Shown here: piece by piece, positions 54,155 through 63,197 of the stretch | How the letters are laid out: the number at the start of each line of letters is the position of its first letter | Numbering within the stretch: the first letter of the stretch is position 1 | Source of the DNA: Catellatospora vulcania | Lineage (GTDB): Bacteria > Actinomycetota > Actinomycetes > Mycobacteriales > Micromonosporaceae | Length of the DNA stretch: 64,000 nucleotides | Assembly: GCF_009720385.1 (NCBI RefSeq) | Contig: NZ_WARX01000036.1 | Span: forward strand, 42,397 to 106,396 | Direction: 5' to 3' | Position numbers and translations under genes: made by a program | Notes under the pieces: model-generated | What the model was told of the DNA's origin: nothing | The model's input: the letters and a program-made list of their open reading frames with translations, nothing else | The model's database searches: none

Positions 54155-54829
54155 TCAGCGGGTGGGCGGCAGGATCGCGTCCCAGTCGATCCGGTGGATG
54201 ATCCGGTCCAGGAGCAGGCCCAGGGCCAGCGCGGCGAGGCCGTCGGTGACCCAGTGGTGCGACAGGTACGTCGTCGTGCACAGCACGATCACCGGCGGCG
54301 CGACCCGCATCCAGCGCACCAGCGTCGGCGGCAGCCGCCACAGCCGCGAGGCCAGGATGACGATCACGCCCCACCACACGATCGCGTTGACCACGTGCCC
54401 GGACGGATACGAGTTCGAGTACGCCACCGCCAGCGGGTTGAACAGCTCCACCGCGTTCGGCAGGGCGCTGCTCGGCGCGTCCCGGTGCGTCCACAGCTTC
54501 AGCGGCCCGATCGTGAGGTACGTCAGCACGAACCCGGTCAACCCGGGCAGCAGCACCCGCAGGTCCCTGGTTCGCACGAGCAGCGTCACCGTCAGCCCGC
54601 CCGTGATGATCCACATCACCAGCCAGCCCTGCCCGAGGAAGTTCAGCACCCGCGCGACGACATGCGCCCAGCCCGGCTGGTGGCTCTGCACCCAGTCGCG
54701 TACGCCCAGGTCCAGCCCTTCGGTCGCACCGCGCGCCGCCAGTGCCGTGATCAGCACCAGCACCGCCACCAGGGCGACGTCCCACCACCAGCTGTCGAAC
54801 CGGCTCAACCGCCGCGTCGGAATCCGCAC
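54155..54829 (-). CDS. PAP2 family membrane phosphatase
   Basis: 224 residues from GTG 54829 (a longer form from 54895 is possible; upstream residues are low quality). Six helices. The acid phosphatase motifs are KLWTHRDAPSS (K-x6-R-P-like, with A for R-neighbour), SYPSGHVVNA (P-S-G-H) and SHHWVTDGLAAL (S-R-x5-H-x3-D variant: H-x3-D retained). This family removes phosphate from membrane lipids such as phosphatidic acid or undecaprenyl pyrophosphate. Catalytic histidines lie on the outer face. Its 3' side carries several repeats. Confidence 0.85.
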   Translation of the reverse strand: MRIPTRRLSRFDSWWWDVALVAVLVLITALAARGATEGLDLGVRDWVQSHQPGWAHVVARVLNFLGQGWLVMWIITGGLTVTLLVRTRDLRVLLPGLTGFVLTYLTIGPLKLWTHRDAPSSALPNAVELFNPLAVAYSNSYPSGHVVNAIVWWGVIVILASRLWRLPPTLVRWMRVAPPVIVLCTTTYLSHHWVTDGLAALALGLLLDRIIHRIDWDAILPPTR

Positions 54830-54920
54830 CGGCCCACTATGCCTGACCGGCCCCGCGACCTGGCACACCTGCACCGGCCCCGCACGACCCCGCACATCTC
54901 CGCCACGTCACGGCGCGAGG

Positions 54921-54974
54921 GTTAAGAAGGGCACCTTCTTATACGCATAGCGATAAGAAGGTGCCCTTCCTTCG
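54921..54974. repeat. GGCACCTTC-family element (copy 4)
   Basis: TTAAGAAGGGCACCTTCTTA, TACGCATAGCG and ATAAGAAGGTGCCCTTCCTT. The arms pair over at least 15 bp (AAGAAGGGCACCTTCTTAT). It lies 25 bp past the stop of the secreted protease gene. Confidence 0.85.
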
Positions 54975-54998
54975 GGTCTTGCCGGAGCGGAGCTCAGC

Positions 54999-56336
54999 TC
55001 AGAGCAGTTCGGCGAGCTTCTTGCCGATCAGTTCCATGCGTACGCCCGAGTTCGGGCACCCGCCGAAGTGGTGCAGCGCGATGACCTTGTCCGTACGCCG
55101 GGACAGCACCGGTGAGCCGGACGAGCCGCCCTCGGTGTCGCAGTAGTAGGAGACGTCGGTGTCCTTGGCGTACCCGTCGTAGTCGCTGTCCTCCACCGCG
55201 CAGTTGCCGGCCCGGTCCCGGTCACTGGCGATCGCCACCATCGCCGGCGCGCCGGCCGGGTGCTGCGGGATGTACAGCTCCTCGCCCTTCTCCGGGCGAC
55301 GCAGGTCCAACTCCAGGTAGCCGAACTTCTCCACCAGCGGGAAGTCGGTCACCGAGAACAGGCTGAAGTCCAGCGTGCGGTCCGTGGCGATCAGCTCGCT
55401 CAGCCACACCTTGGTCGGCCGGAACACGTCGTACCCGCCGCACTCGGCGCACTGGTAGTTGAACCACACCTCGACGTCGCTGGTCTCGCTCTTGTCGGCG
55501 ACGCAGTGGTTGTTGGTCAGCAGCAGGTTGCGCGGCCCGACCCGCCAGGCGGTGCACAGCTCGACGCCGCCGATGAGCATCCGGGCCACGGCCTTGGCGC
55601 GCCGGTAGACCACCGGCTCCGTGGTGCGGTAGCAGACCGCGTCGGCCTTCTGGTCGGAGCCGCAGATGGTCTCCTCCCGGCCGGTGCGTGCGGCTTCCCG
55701 CTTGGCCCGCTGGTACGACTCCGAGGCTGCGGCCCGCTCCGGCTCGGTGTGCCCACGGCTCACCTTGTCGATCACGACGCCGAGCCGGGCCACCGTGCCG
55801 CCCAGCCCGAGCAGGTCCAGGTTCGAGCTGTGCAGCTCGACCAGCGCGGTGTCCCCGGTGACCGACATGGCCCAGCGGCCCGCGCTGCCGAGCACCGAGC
55901 CGACCGCGTCGCCGTCGATGCGGTGCACCTCGGCGCGCTTCGGGTCGCTGACCGTCAGGTAGTCGCCGGGCAGCAGCAGCAACTGCGAGAAGTGCACCTT
56001 CACGTACTCGGCACCGGGGTAACGCAGCGTGGCGCTGCGGTCCGCGTCGAGGTAGCCGAGCACCGCGTGCGTGGACTCGACCCGTCCCGCCTCGGCCCGG
56101 CCGGTCTGCTGCGGCACCGCGTCCTGGCCGCCCCTCCTGGTGACCGGAGCGCCGGCCCCGGCAGCCGCCGGCGGTACGGCCACCGGCTCGGCGGACTGCA
56201 CCGCCGTGATCATCGATCGGGCGTCATCCGGCCCTGCGGCGGGCGGGGATCCTTCACCGAGCACCGCGGCGCCCGCTGCCGAGGTGAGCGCCAACACGGC
56301 AGAGATTCCCATCACCAGCGCGACCGTACGGCGCAT
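54999..56336 (-). CDS. Secreted trypsin-like serine protease
   Basis: 445 residues from ATG 56336, AGGAGG 8 nt upstream. Signal peptide MRRTVALVMGISAVLALTSA, then a propeptide-like region (30-205) and a chymotrypsin-fold domain: LLTNNHCVADKSE (His), RTLDFSLFSV (Asp), CDTEGGSSGSPVLS (Ser). Several paired cysteines (CTAW/NHC, CAEC, CAVE/YYC) fit disulfides of extracellular proteases. It is closest in pattern to glutamyl or lysyl-type endopeptidases of actinomycetes; specificity cannot be told. The long N-terminal portion probably keeps the enzyme inactive until processed. Confidence 0.87.
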   Translation of the reverse strand: MRRTVALVMGISAVLALTSAAGAAVLGEGSPPAAGPDDARSMITAVQSAEPVAVPPAAAGAGAPVTRRGGQDAVPQQTGRAEAGRVESTHAVLGYLDADRSATLRYPGAEYVKVHFSQLLLLPGDYLTVSDPKRAEVHRIDGDAVGSVLGSAGRWAMSVTGDTALVELHSSNLDLLGLGGTVARLGVVIDKVSRGHTEPERAAASESYQRAKREAARTGREETICGSDQKADAVCYRTTEPVVYRRAKAVARMLIGGVELCTAWRVGPRNLLLTNNHCVADKSETSDVEVWFNYQCAECGGYDVFRPTKVWLSELIATDRTLDFSLFSVTDFPLVEKFGYLELDLRRPEKGEELYIPQHPAGAPAMVAIASDRDRAGNCAVEDSDYDGYAKDTDVSYYCDTEGGSSGSPVLSRRTDKVIALHHFGGCPNSGVRMELIGKKLAELL

Positions 56337-56458
56337 GCGACCAGCCTCCTGAACGACTCCGGACAAGCTCCCTACGTGCAACGACGCAGCGCTGCGGCCG
56401 GTGCCTCGGCCGAAAAGAGGATTCGCGGCAGCTGTAGGCGAATCCGTAGGCTGTTCGC

Positions 56459-57745
56459 GTGCGGATCACTTCGGCGCTCGTCGACCCTGCCCTGATCGAT
56501 TTACCCTGGTCCACTCCACTGGAGGAGTGGCCGGCCGACCACCTGGTCGCCCTGCCCCAGGGCATCTCGCGGCACGTGGTCCGCTTCGTCAAACTCCAGG
56601 GCACCGTGTACGCCGTGAAGGAGACCCGCGAGAAGATCGCCGAGCGGGAGTACGACCTGCTCCGCGCACTGGAACGGATCAGCGCCCCGTCCGTCGAGGC
56701 GGTCGCGATCGTCGCCGACCGGATCGCCGCCGACGGCGAGCACCTGGAACCGGTGCTGGTCACCCGGCATCTCAAGTTCTCCCTGCCGTACCGGGCGCTG
56801 TTCTCGCACACGCTGCGCCCCGACACCATGAACCGGCTGCTGGACGCGCTCGCCGCGCTGCTGGTGCGGATGCACCTGCTCGGCTTCTTCTGGGGCGACT
56901 GCTCGCTGTCCAACACCCTGTTCCGCCGCGACGCCGGCGCGTTCGCCGCGTACCTCGTCGATGCCGAGACCGGTCAGCTGCACCTGCGGCTGTCCCCCGG
57001 CCAGCGCGGCGAGGACCTGGAGATCGCCCGCACCAACATCTTCGGCGAGGCGCTGGACCTGCAGGCCGCGGGCTTCCTGCACGACGGCATCGACCCCGAG
57101 CACGTCTCCGACGAGGTGGTCCGCCGCTACGAGACGCTGTGGCACGAGCTGACCCACGAGCAGGCCGTCGAGACCGACACCCGCCGCCAGATGGACAAGC
57201 GCATCCGCCGCCTCAACGAACTCGGCTTCGACGTCGAGGAGGTGTCGATGTCCGTCGTCGAGGAGGGCGGGCACCGCAGCATCATGCTGCGCCCGAAGGT
57301 CGTCGACGCCGGCCACCACACCCGCCGCCTGCTGCGCCTGACCGGCCTCGACGCCGAGGAGAACCAGGCCCGCGCGCTGCTCAACGACCTCGACGCGTAC
57401 CGGGCCGAGTCCGAGGACCTGCCCGACGAGTCGCAGGCCGCGCACCGCTGGCTGACCGAGGTGTTCGAGCCGGTGATCCGCGCGGTCCCGCCGCACCTGC
57501 GCGGCAAGCTGGAGCCGCCGGAGCTGTTCGTGCAGATCATCGAGCACCGGTGGACGCTGAGCGAGAACGCCGGCCGGGACATGGGCCTCGCGCCCGCGGT
57601 GCAGTCGTTCCTCAACAACGTGCTGGTGCACCGCCCTGACGAGCAGGCCGTGCTCGGGTACGACCCCGACGAGGAACCCGACCCCGACCTCATCCCCGAC
57701 GACGACATCACCGAGGACGAGGACCCGGACCCCGCCGCCCGCTGA
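56459..57745 (+). CDS. DUF4032 family protein with kinase-like fold
   Basis: A 428-residue cytosolic protein. Residues 1-190 resemble a lipopolysaccharide-kinase/aminoglycoside-phosphotransferase-like fold: TVYAVKETREKIAEREYDLL (candidate ATP-binding Lys and Glu) and HLLGFFWGDCSLSNTLFRRD (W-G-D-x-S-x-x-N, catalytic Asp/Asn), then AYLVDAETGQL (a D-x-E metal motif). The C-terminal half is the DUF4032 region (LLNDLDAYRAESEDLPDESQ) and ends in an acidic stretch (DPDEEPDPDLIPDDDITEDE). A phosphotransferase role is likely but the substrate is unknown. Starts at GTG 56459. Confidence 0.85.
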   Translation: MRITSALVDPALIDLPWSTPLEEWPADHLVALPQGISRHVVRFVKLQGTVYAVKETREKIAEREYDLLRALERISAPSVEAVAIVADRIAADGEHLEPVLVTRHLKFSLPYRALFSHTLRPDTMNRLLDALAALLVRMHLLGFFWGDCSLSNTLFRRDAGAFAAYLVDAETGQLHLRLSPGQRGEDLEIARTNIFGEALDLQAAGFLHDGIDPEHVSDEVVRRYETLWHELTHEQAVETDTRRQMDKRIRRLNELGFDVEEVSMSVVEEGGHRSIMLRPKVVDAGHHTRRLLRLTGLDAEENQARALLNDLDAYRAESEDLPDESQAAHRWLTEVFEPVIRAVPPHLRGKLEPPELFVQIIEHRWTLSENAGRDMGLAPAVQSFLNNVLVHRPDEQAVLGYDPDEEPDPDLIPDDDITEDEDPDPAAR

Positions 57746-57765
57746 CGGCGCCCCCGTTTTGCATT

Positions 57766-57824
57766 GACGTTGGCCTATTACATCGAGTTCGATCTACAAA
57801 TTCTCGATCTAATAGGCCAACGTC
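57766..57824. repeat. Intergenic palindrome, ACGTTGGCCTAT family (copy 2)
   Basis: The arms GACGTTGGCCTATTA and AATAGGCCAACGTC pair, then ATCGAG with CTCGAT, around an AT-richer centre. The outer 13 bp match the element at 39439. It lies 20 bp past the DUF4032 stop. Confidence 0.85.
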
Positions 57825-57958
57825 TATAAAACTCGCGTGGGTGACGAGGCTGGGCGATCAGCAAAACCGCAGGTAGCGTGGCCGCTCGGTCCGGACGCGC
57901 CGCTCTGCCGAGCGGCGTGCCACCCCGCCGGGCCGTGCACAGCGAAAGGGTCGCGACG

Positions 57959-58777
57959 ATGCGATCACGGACGCGCCTGGCCGCCCTCGCCAGGCTCACC
58001 GCCGACCGGGCCGGATCCGACGGCCAGGCCCACGCCGGGTCACGCCGGACGCCGTCCACCGGCCGCCGCGTGCCGGCCGCCGACCGCCGCGTGCCGACCG
58101 CCGACCGCCGGCCGCTGCCGGGCTGGCTGCGTTCGCTGCTGGTGCTCGGTGTCGGCATCGCCGCGGCGCTGACCGTCGCGACGCCCGGCAACGCGCAGGT
58201 CGGCGCGGACGCCGCCGCGACCCGCATGATCCACGCGCTCCCGGCCGGCGACCTCTCCGCCGTGCCGGAGGACTTCGCGCAGGTCATGAACTACACCCCG
58301 GCCACCGCACGGCTGGCCGACGGCTCCCTGCGGGTGATCAACCCGGACGGCTCGTGCTCGGTGCCCGGCGAGGGTCGCCCGTTCGACTTCGCCGTCGCAT
58401 GCAAGGCGCACGACTTCGGCTACGACCTGCTGCGGTACGCGCAGCGCCGGGGCGCGCCCCTGGACTCCACGGCCCGCGCCGAGATCGACGTGCTGCTCGA
58501 CCATGACCTGCGCGTGCAGTGCGTCGCCGACTCCACCCCGGGCAGCTGCGACGCGACCGTCGCCCTGTTCGCCGCCGGGGTGGGCTTCAACTCCTGGCGT
58601 CAGGTCTCCGGGCCGCCGGTCGACACGTCCGGCCTGCCGCGCACCGCGGGCCTGGTGCTGCTGGCCCTGGCCGGTGGCGGCTGCCTGGTCACGGCGCGGT
58701 CGCGCCTGCTCCCTGCTCGACCGGGTCCGCGTCGTCGTCTGCCCCGTTTCCGGCGGCCTGGCGCATCAGCCGGCTGA
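57959..58777 (+). CDS. Prokaryotic phospholipase A2-like membrane or secreted protein
   Basis: 272 residues from ATG 57959 (AAAGGG 8 nt upstream). Residues 1-60 are Arg-rich with a repeated RRVPAADRRVPTADRRPLPG segment, followed by a hydrophobic helix (~61-78). The domain CSVPGEGRPFDFAVACKAHD, continuing with FGYDLLRYAQRRG, holds the H-D pair of the bacterial PLA2 family, with two conserved cysteines likely bonded. A C-terminal hydrophobic helix (GLVLLALAGGGCLV) and basic tail follow. It would hydrolyse sn-2 ester bonds of phospholipids. The last 89 bp overlap the convergent channel gene, which is unusual. Confidence 0.78.
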   Translation: MRSRTRLAALARLTADRAGSDGQAHAGSRRTPSTGRRVPAADRRVPTADRRPLPGWLRSLLVLGVGIAAALTVATPGNAQVGADAAATRMIHALPAGDLSAVPEDFAQVMNYTPATARLADGSLRVINPDGSCSVPGEGRPFDFAVACKAHDFGYDLLRYAQRRGAPLDSTARAEIDVLLDHDLRVQCVADSTPGSCDATVALFAAGVGFNSWRQVSGPPVDTSGLPRTAGLVLLALAGGGCLVTARSRLLPARPGPRRRLPRFRRPGASAG

Positions 58778-60473
58778 GCCCGTCGCGGCTGGCCACCACG
58801 GTGATCCGGTCGCGCGCCTGGAGCACCCGGTTGGGGGCGGGCCGCCACAGCGGTCGGGGCTCTCCGAACTCGGCCAGCGCGATCACGCGTACCGCCCCGG
58901 CGATGTCCGCCACGGCCACCCGCTGCCCGACGAGCGGTGAGCCCGTGCCGACCACGACCTCCGCGACCAGCAGCACCCGCCGCTCGACCGAGATGGTCCC
59001 GATGACCTCGCGTTCCATCAGCGCCTCGGCGAAGGCCGGGGCGGCCAGGTAGGACACGCTCCGAGTGAACCGGATGCTGAACGTCTTGCGCACCCGGGCG
59101 GCGAGGTCGCCGTCGAACAGCCGGACCAGCACCCGCAGCTTCGGCTGCAGGTTGCGGCCGTGCAGCGCCGCCTCCAGGTTGATGACGTCGTTGCTGGCCA
59201 GCGTCATCAGCGCGCGGCAGTTCTGCACGTGGGCCGAGCGCAGCGTGCTCTCCCGGCTCGCGTCGCCGATGATCAGCGGTACGCCGAGCTCGCGGGCCAG
59301 CGGCACACCCCGCGCCTCTTCCTTGACGTCGATCGCGACCAGCGGGATGTCCCGGTCGTAGAGCAGCCGCAGCACGCGGGTGCCGACGTTGCCCAGGCCG
59401 ACCAGCACGATGTGGCCCTCCTCGGGCAGCCGCAGCCGCCCCTGCGCCACGGCGAGCCGGGCGTTGACCGCGCCCTCGACGACCATGGCCGTGATCAACG
59501 GCACCAGGGCCAGCCCGGCCAGCGCGACGAGCAGTTGCAGCACCTGCTGCCAGCCGGGGATGTCCGCGTCGAGCTGCGGGCCGCCGAGCGCGTTGACCAG
59601 CGTGACGTATACGCCGTCCCAGAACGAGGCGACCTCCGGCCGGGTGCGCGCGAACGCGAAGCCCGCGCCGACCAGGATCAGCAGCACCACCGCGACCGCG
59701 ATGCGGAACTGGCGTGAGATCAGCGTCTTCGCGGTGTCGACGACCGCGGGCAGCCGCCAGCGTCGCGCGTTGCGCCGCACGGTACGCGCGACGGTGGTCA
59801 CCGTGTCGGCGACGCTGTCGGCCACCCCGCTGCTCACCCGCGCCTCGGCCAGCACCAGGTCGGCCCGGCCGGGGTCGGCGGGCAGCAGGTCCGGCGCGGT
59901 GCCCCCGGTCGTGGTGTCCACCAGCCCGCAGACCACGTCGTCGGGCGTCACGTCGGCCCGCCGGGCGACCACGAGGGTACGGCCGCCGACCGGCAGCGGC
60001 ACCGCGTTGACCTCGTCGAGCGCGATCGCGACCAGAGCGGGCGACGCGATCTCGGCGTCGGACAGCACCCGGGCGTTGCCTAGCAGCTCCTCGATGCCGC
60101 GGCCGAGATGGGAGTTGTACATCCGGACCACCAGCCGCAGCCCCGGCACCAGATCACGGGCCTGCAGCGCGACGTGGATGTTGCCGACGTCGTCCTGGAC
60201 GGTGAGCGCCAGCCCGATCGCCGTGGCGACGTCGGCCTTGACCAGGGCACGTTCGTCGACGCGGTCGACCACGACGACGCGCACCCGGGGCAGCTCGCTG
60301 AAATCGCGCGCGTCGCGCCGCTGTTCGCCGCTCATCAACACCACCACGTCCACGCCGTAGCGCGTGGTCAACTGCTCCGCGAGGCGGTACGCCAGGCCGT
60401 CGGAGCCGTTGATGACGAAGTGGTTGTTGCGGGCACGGCGGAGGTTGGCCACGACCGAGGAGGGGGTCAGCAC
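58689..60473 (-). CDS. CASTOR/POLLUX-like ion-channel protein with two RCK (TrkA-like) domains
   Basis: A 594-residue protein. An N-terminal NAD-binding domain (NNHFVINGSDGLAYRLAEQL, residues 16-35) is followed by a two-helix pore-like membrane part (about 255-275 and 306-330, with a TLVNALGGPQ loop between). A second RCK domain follows with a classical Rossmann loop (HIVLVGLGNVGTRVLRLLYD) and a TrkA-C-like end (VLQARDRITVVASRDGLSRL). It is related to CASTOR/POLLUX and bacterial RCK-gated potassium or cation channels. Its 3' end overlaps the phospholipase gene by 89 bp, convergent. The last ~18 residues are an acidic/Ala tail. Confidence 0.87.
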   Translation of the reverse strand: MLTPSSVVANLRRARNNHFVINGSDGLAYRLAEQLTTRYGVDVVVLMSGEQRRDARDFSELPRVRVVVVDRVDERALVKADVATAIGLALTVQDDVGNIHVALQARDLVPGLRLVVRMYNSHLGRGIEELLGNARVLSDAEIASPALVAIALDEVNAVPLPVGGRTLVVARRADVTPDDVVCGLVDTTTGGTAPDLLPADPGRADLVLAEARVSSGVADSVADTVTTVARTVRRNARRWRLPAVVDTAKTLISRQFRIAVAVVLLILVGAGFAFARTRPEVASFWDGVYVTLVNALGGPQLDADIPGWQQVLQLLVALAGLALVPLITAMVVEGAVNARLAVAQGRLRLPEEGHIVLVGLGNVGTRVLRLLYDRDIPLVAIDVKEEARGVPLARELGVPLIIGDASRESTLRSAHVQNCRALMTLASNDVINLEAALHGRNLQPKLRVLVRLFDGDLAARVRKTFSIRFTRSVSYLAAPAFAEALMEREVIGTISVERRVLLVAEVVVGTGSPLVGQRVAVADIAGAVRVIALAEFGEPRPLWRPAPNRVLQARDRITVVASRDGLSRLMRQAAGNGADDDADPVEQGAGATAP

Positions 60474-60638
60474 GCCCGGATGCTATCGACCGCGCACCAC
60501 CCGTACCACCCCTGAGGGATCGCCAGAGATGCCTTTCCCGCGACGATATGCCCCTTTTGGTCGTTGCTCCTTCAGACGAGTGCACCAAGCAGCACCCTGC
60601 GTTTCGGGGTGCACCGGTCAGCAATCGAATGGATGGAC

Positions 60639-62462
60639 ATGAACAAGTGGTTCTACCGTGCCGTCGGCGTCGTGGGCGTGGCGGGCGGCGTCATGCTTCT
60701 CGGCAATGGCGTCGCGCACGCTGAAACGGTCACCGAGGCCCAGCCGACCGCCGATCTTCAGGCCATGCGAGGGCTGGTCGCCGATCTCTTCTCCCCGACG
60801 GGCGGCCTGCACAACCTCGGCCTGTCGATCGACATGCCCGACACGAGGCTGAACGCAGGGCTGCTCGACAACGGGCCCCTTTCGATCACACGGGGCTCCG
60901 GCGACTTCGGCGTCACCGCGTACGCACCCGGAGTGCAGAACATCTCACTCACCGGCAAGGCACCGGACCTGACCCGCGCGCTGCCGAGCACCGACCTGCT
61001 CAACAGCACGAGCGGCCTGCTCAACGGCACCTCCAAGGAGGAGAACCTGCCGGGCCTGGACGGCGTCACCGGCATGCTCTCCGGCGGACCGCTCGGCAGC
61101 CTGATCGGCGGCCAGCCCGGCGGCAGCCCGCTCGACGGCCTCTCCAGCGGACCGCTCGGCGGCCTCACCGGCGGCCTGCTCGGCGGCACCGACGGCGGCG
61201 GCACCCTCGGCGGCCTGCTCGGCGGCGGGGACAGCAGCCCGCTCGGCGGGCTGACCGGTGGACTGACCGGCGGCGACAGCCCGCTCGGCGGCCTCACCGG
61301 CGGCCTCGGCGACCTGACCGGCGGGCTCAGCGGCGGCCTCAACGGCGGCGGACGTGCCGCCGACCCGCTGGCGAGCCTCACCGGCCTCACCGGCGGCGAC
61401 GCCCTGGGCGGCCTGACCGGCGGCCTCACCGGCGAGGCCAACGACGTGGCCGGGCTCCAGCCCGCACCCGCGCCCGCACCGGCCGGCGACGCCACCCAGG
61501 ACACCTTCGGCGAATGGGTCGGCGGCGCGCCCACCGGCATGCCGTCCGACATGCTGATGCGCCAGAGCACGCCCGACCCGCTGCTGGGCGACGTCGACGC
61601 GCTCGACCCGTCCGACAGCCAGGGCGTCACGCTCGACCCGGCGCTGTCCCGGCAGGTCGCCGACGCGACCTCGCAGATCGTGCCGGCGCTCATCGCCGAC
61701 GCGATGGGCCGCAAGAGCGCCGACGACCTGCTCGCCACCGAGGGGATGACCAACCCCGAGGGCCTGCCGTTCGTCGACAAGCTGCCGATCCTCGGCGACG
61801 TGCTGGGCAACGGCGGCCCGCTGGACGGCCTGCTGGTCGTCGGCGACATCGCCAAGCAACTGCCCGGCGTACGCGACCTGGCCAACGGCCAGCTGAGCCT
61901 GGACACCATCACCAAGCTCCCCGTCGTCGGCGGCATGATCACCGGCGGCATCGTGCAGGGCGGCAAGCCCGGCACCGCGCTGCCCGTGGTCGGCTCGCTG
62001 CCGATCGTCGGCGACGCCATCGGCAAGGTCACCGGCAGCCTGAACGGCATGAGCCCGGGCCGCGGCGCCAACCTGCTCAACCCGGCTCCGGTCGTCGACA
62101 CCCAGCTCCCGGCCGGCCAGCAGCTCACCGGCCCGACCACGCTGCCCGCACCCGCGTCGCAGCACGTCGGACGGCACCGGGCCACCGAGCGGCCGGTCGC
62201 CGGCGAGGACGCCGAGTACGCAGAGTCGGCTACCACCGAGGCGGGGCTGCCCGGCCTGGGCGAGCTGCCGCTGCTCGGCAGCCTCACCGGCGGCCTGTCC
62301 GGCGGTGCCGGCGGCGCGAGCGGCCTGCCCGTCAGCGGCCTGCTGGGCAACCTGCCGCTGATCAACGACCTGCCGATCCTGGGCAACATGGCCACCTCCA
62401 TGGAGGTGCTGCGCGGGCTGCCGCTGGTCGGCACCGCCGCGGGCCTGCTGCCCCTGGGGTGA
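60639..62462 (+). CDS. Large secreted Gly/Leu/Pro-repeat protein
   Basis: 607 residues from ATG 60639. The signal peptide is MNKWFYRAVGVVGVAGGVML and onwards to VAHA|ET. Residues 30-120 are a unique region (LGLSIDMPDTRLNAGLLDN). Residues ~145-270 are a GGLTGGLLGG-type array (GGL/LGG/SPLG units). Thereafter LP-x-x-G-x-L-x-G motifs recur (LPILGDVLGNG, LPVVGSLPIVGDAIG, LPLLGSLTGG, LPLINDLPILGNM). No sortase signal or cysteine is seen. It could be a fibrous surface or spore-wall protein; I know no function. A strong hairpin terminator follows. Confidence 0.8.
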   Translation: MNKWFYRAVGVVGVAGGVMLLGNGVAHAETVTEAQPTADLQAMRGLVADLFSPTGGLHNLGLSIDMPDTRLNAGLLDNGPLSITRGSGDFGVTAYAPGVQNISLTGKAPDLTRALPSTDLLNSTSGLLNGTSKEENLPGLDGVTGMLSGGPLGSLIGGQPGGSPLDGLSSGPLGGLTGGLLGGTDGGGTLGGLLGGGDSSPLGGLTGGLTGGDSPLGGLTGGLGDLTGGLSGGLNGGGRAADPLASLTGLTGGDALGGLTGGLTGEANDVAGLQPAPAPAPAGDATQDTFGEWVGGAPTGMPSDMLMRQSTPDPLLGDVDALDPSDSQGVTLDPALSRQVADATSQIVPALIADAMGRKSADDLLATEGMTNPEGLPFVDKLPILGDVLGNGGPLDGLLVVGDIAKQLPGVRDLANGQLSLDTITKLPVVGGMITGGIVQGGKPGTALPVVGSLPIVGDAIGKVTGSLNGMSPGRGANLLNPAPVVDTQLPAGQQLTGPTTLPAPASQHVGRHRATERPVAGEDAEYAESATTEAGLPGLGELPLLGSLTGGLSGGAGGASGLPVSGLLGNLPLINDLPILGNMATSMEVLRGLPLVGTAAGLLPLG

Positions 62463-62492
62463 GCGAAGCGCTCGCCTGACAGGCGTACATGA

Positions 62493-62525
62493 GAAGGGGC
62501 GGATGCGACATGCATCCGCCCCTTC
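62493..62525. terminator. Bidirectional terminator after the Gly-rich protein
   Basis: A perfect 14-bp stem GAAGGGGCGGATGC / GCATCCGCCCCTTC with a GACAT loop, 30 bp past the stop. It also faces the GntR gene ending at 62576. Confidence 0.88.
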
Positions 62526-62575
62526 GCCGTATTGGCAGGTCGGCCGGGTCTCGCCTGGCCTTGCTAGCCCAGCGG

Positions 62576-62794
62576 CTACTCCGGCACGTAGACCCCACGA
62601 CCAGGCGACCCCACGACCGTTCCTCGAATACGCAGGTCGCGAATCACCCGGGCGATCGTCGCCACCGAGACGGGGGCATAGATCTCCTTCAGCTGCGCGT
62701 ACGAGGGCAGCCGAGATCCGGGCGGATACTCGCCCGTCTTGATCCGGGCTGCGATGTCCTCGGCGATCTCGGTCGAACTCATCGGCATAGGCAT
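62576..62794 (-). CDS. Minimal GntR-type winged-helix regulator
   Basis: 72 residues from ATG 62794 (GAGGA 9 nt upstream): only a winged helix-turn-helix, with IAEDIAARIKTGEYPPGSRL then PSYAQLKEIYAPVSVATIAR (about residues 9-50) and wing GTVVGSPGRGVYVPE. The usual effector domain of GntR proteins is absent. Such single-domain GntR proteins are common in actinomycete integrative elements (AICE) as replication or transfer regulators. The 403-bp gap upstream contains a large hairpin. It marks the start of accessory-looking DNA. Confidence 0.85.
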   Translation of the reverse strand: MPMPMSSTEIAEDIAARIKTGEYPPGSRLPSYAQLKEIYAPVSVATIARVIRDLRIRGTVVGSPGRGVYVPE

Positions 62795-63197
62795 TGGGGC
62801 ACGTCCTCGGGTTGGCACCCCCAGTAGTACCGCACTCACCTCACTTACCGCCAGAGCATGCTGCGCCTCTTGATATAGATAAGTTGAGTGAGATAGGTTG
62901 CTCACTAGTCCTCGGGTTGGCGCTTGAGGGCTTAGCAGTGGCCGGATCTCCCACGGCCACCCAACGGGGCACCCCGCCACGACAGCAGAGTGACGACGTG
63001 GCGGGGTGCCCCGCGCACTTAGGTACGCGGTTGGGTGGCCAACGCCGGCTCACTGGACGGGTGCGACCAAATTGGCCGCTCGCGACGCGACTAACTATCA
63101 CTCAGTGACAGAGGTTGGGCAAGTAACGCAGCGGCACACCCCGACTTGGACCTCGGGTGCGCCGCCACTCCCCCGAATTGACCGGAGGTAAGAAGCA
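62795..63197. other. Gap with a large imperfect hairpin (62955-63040)
   Basis: Arms CGGGGCACCCCGCCACG (62965-62981) and its reverse complement (62997-63013) are 17-bp perfect with a 15-nt loop. Outside them GGCCACCCAA (62955-62964) pairs with TTGGGTGGCC (63031-63040), leaving a 17-nt bulge on the right. The left ~100 bp are less GC-rich (TAGATAAGTTGAGTGAGATAGG), which could be a promoter or operator for the GntR gene. No further coding frame is supported. Confidence 0.7.
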
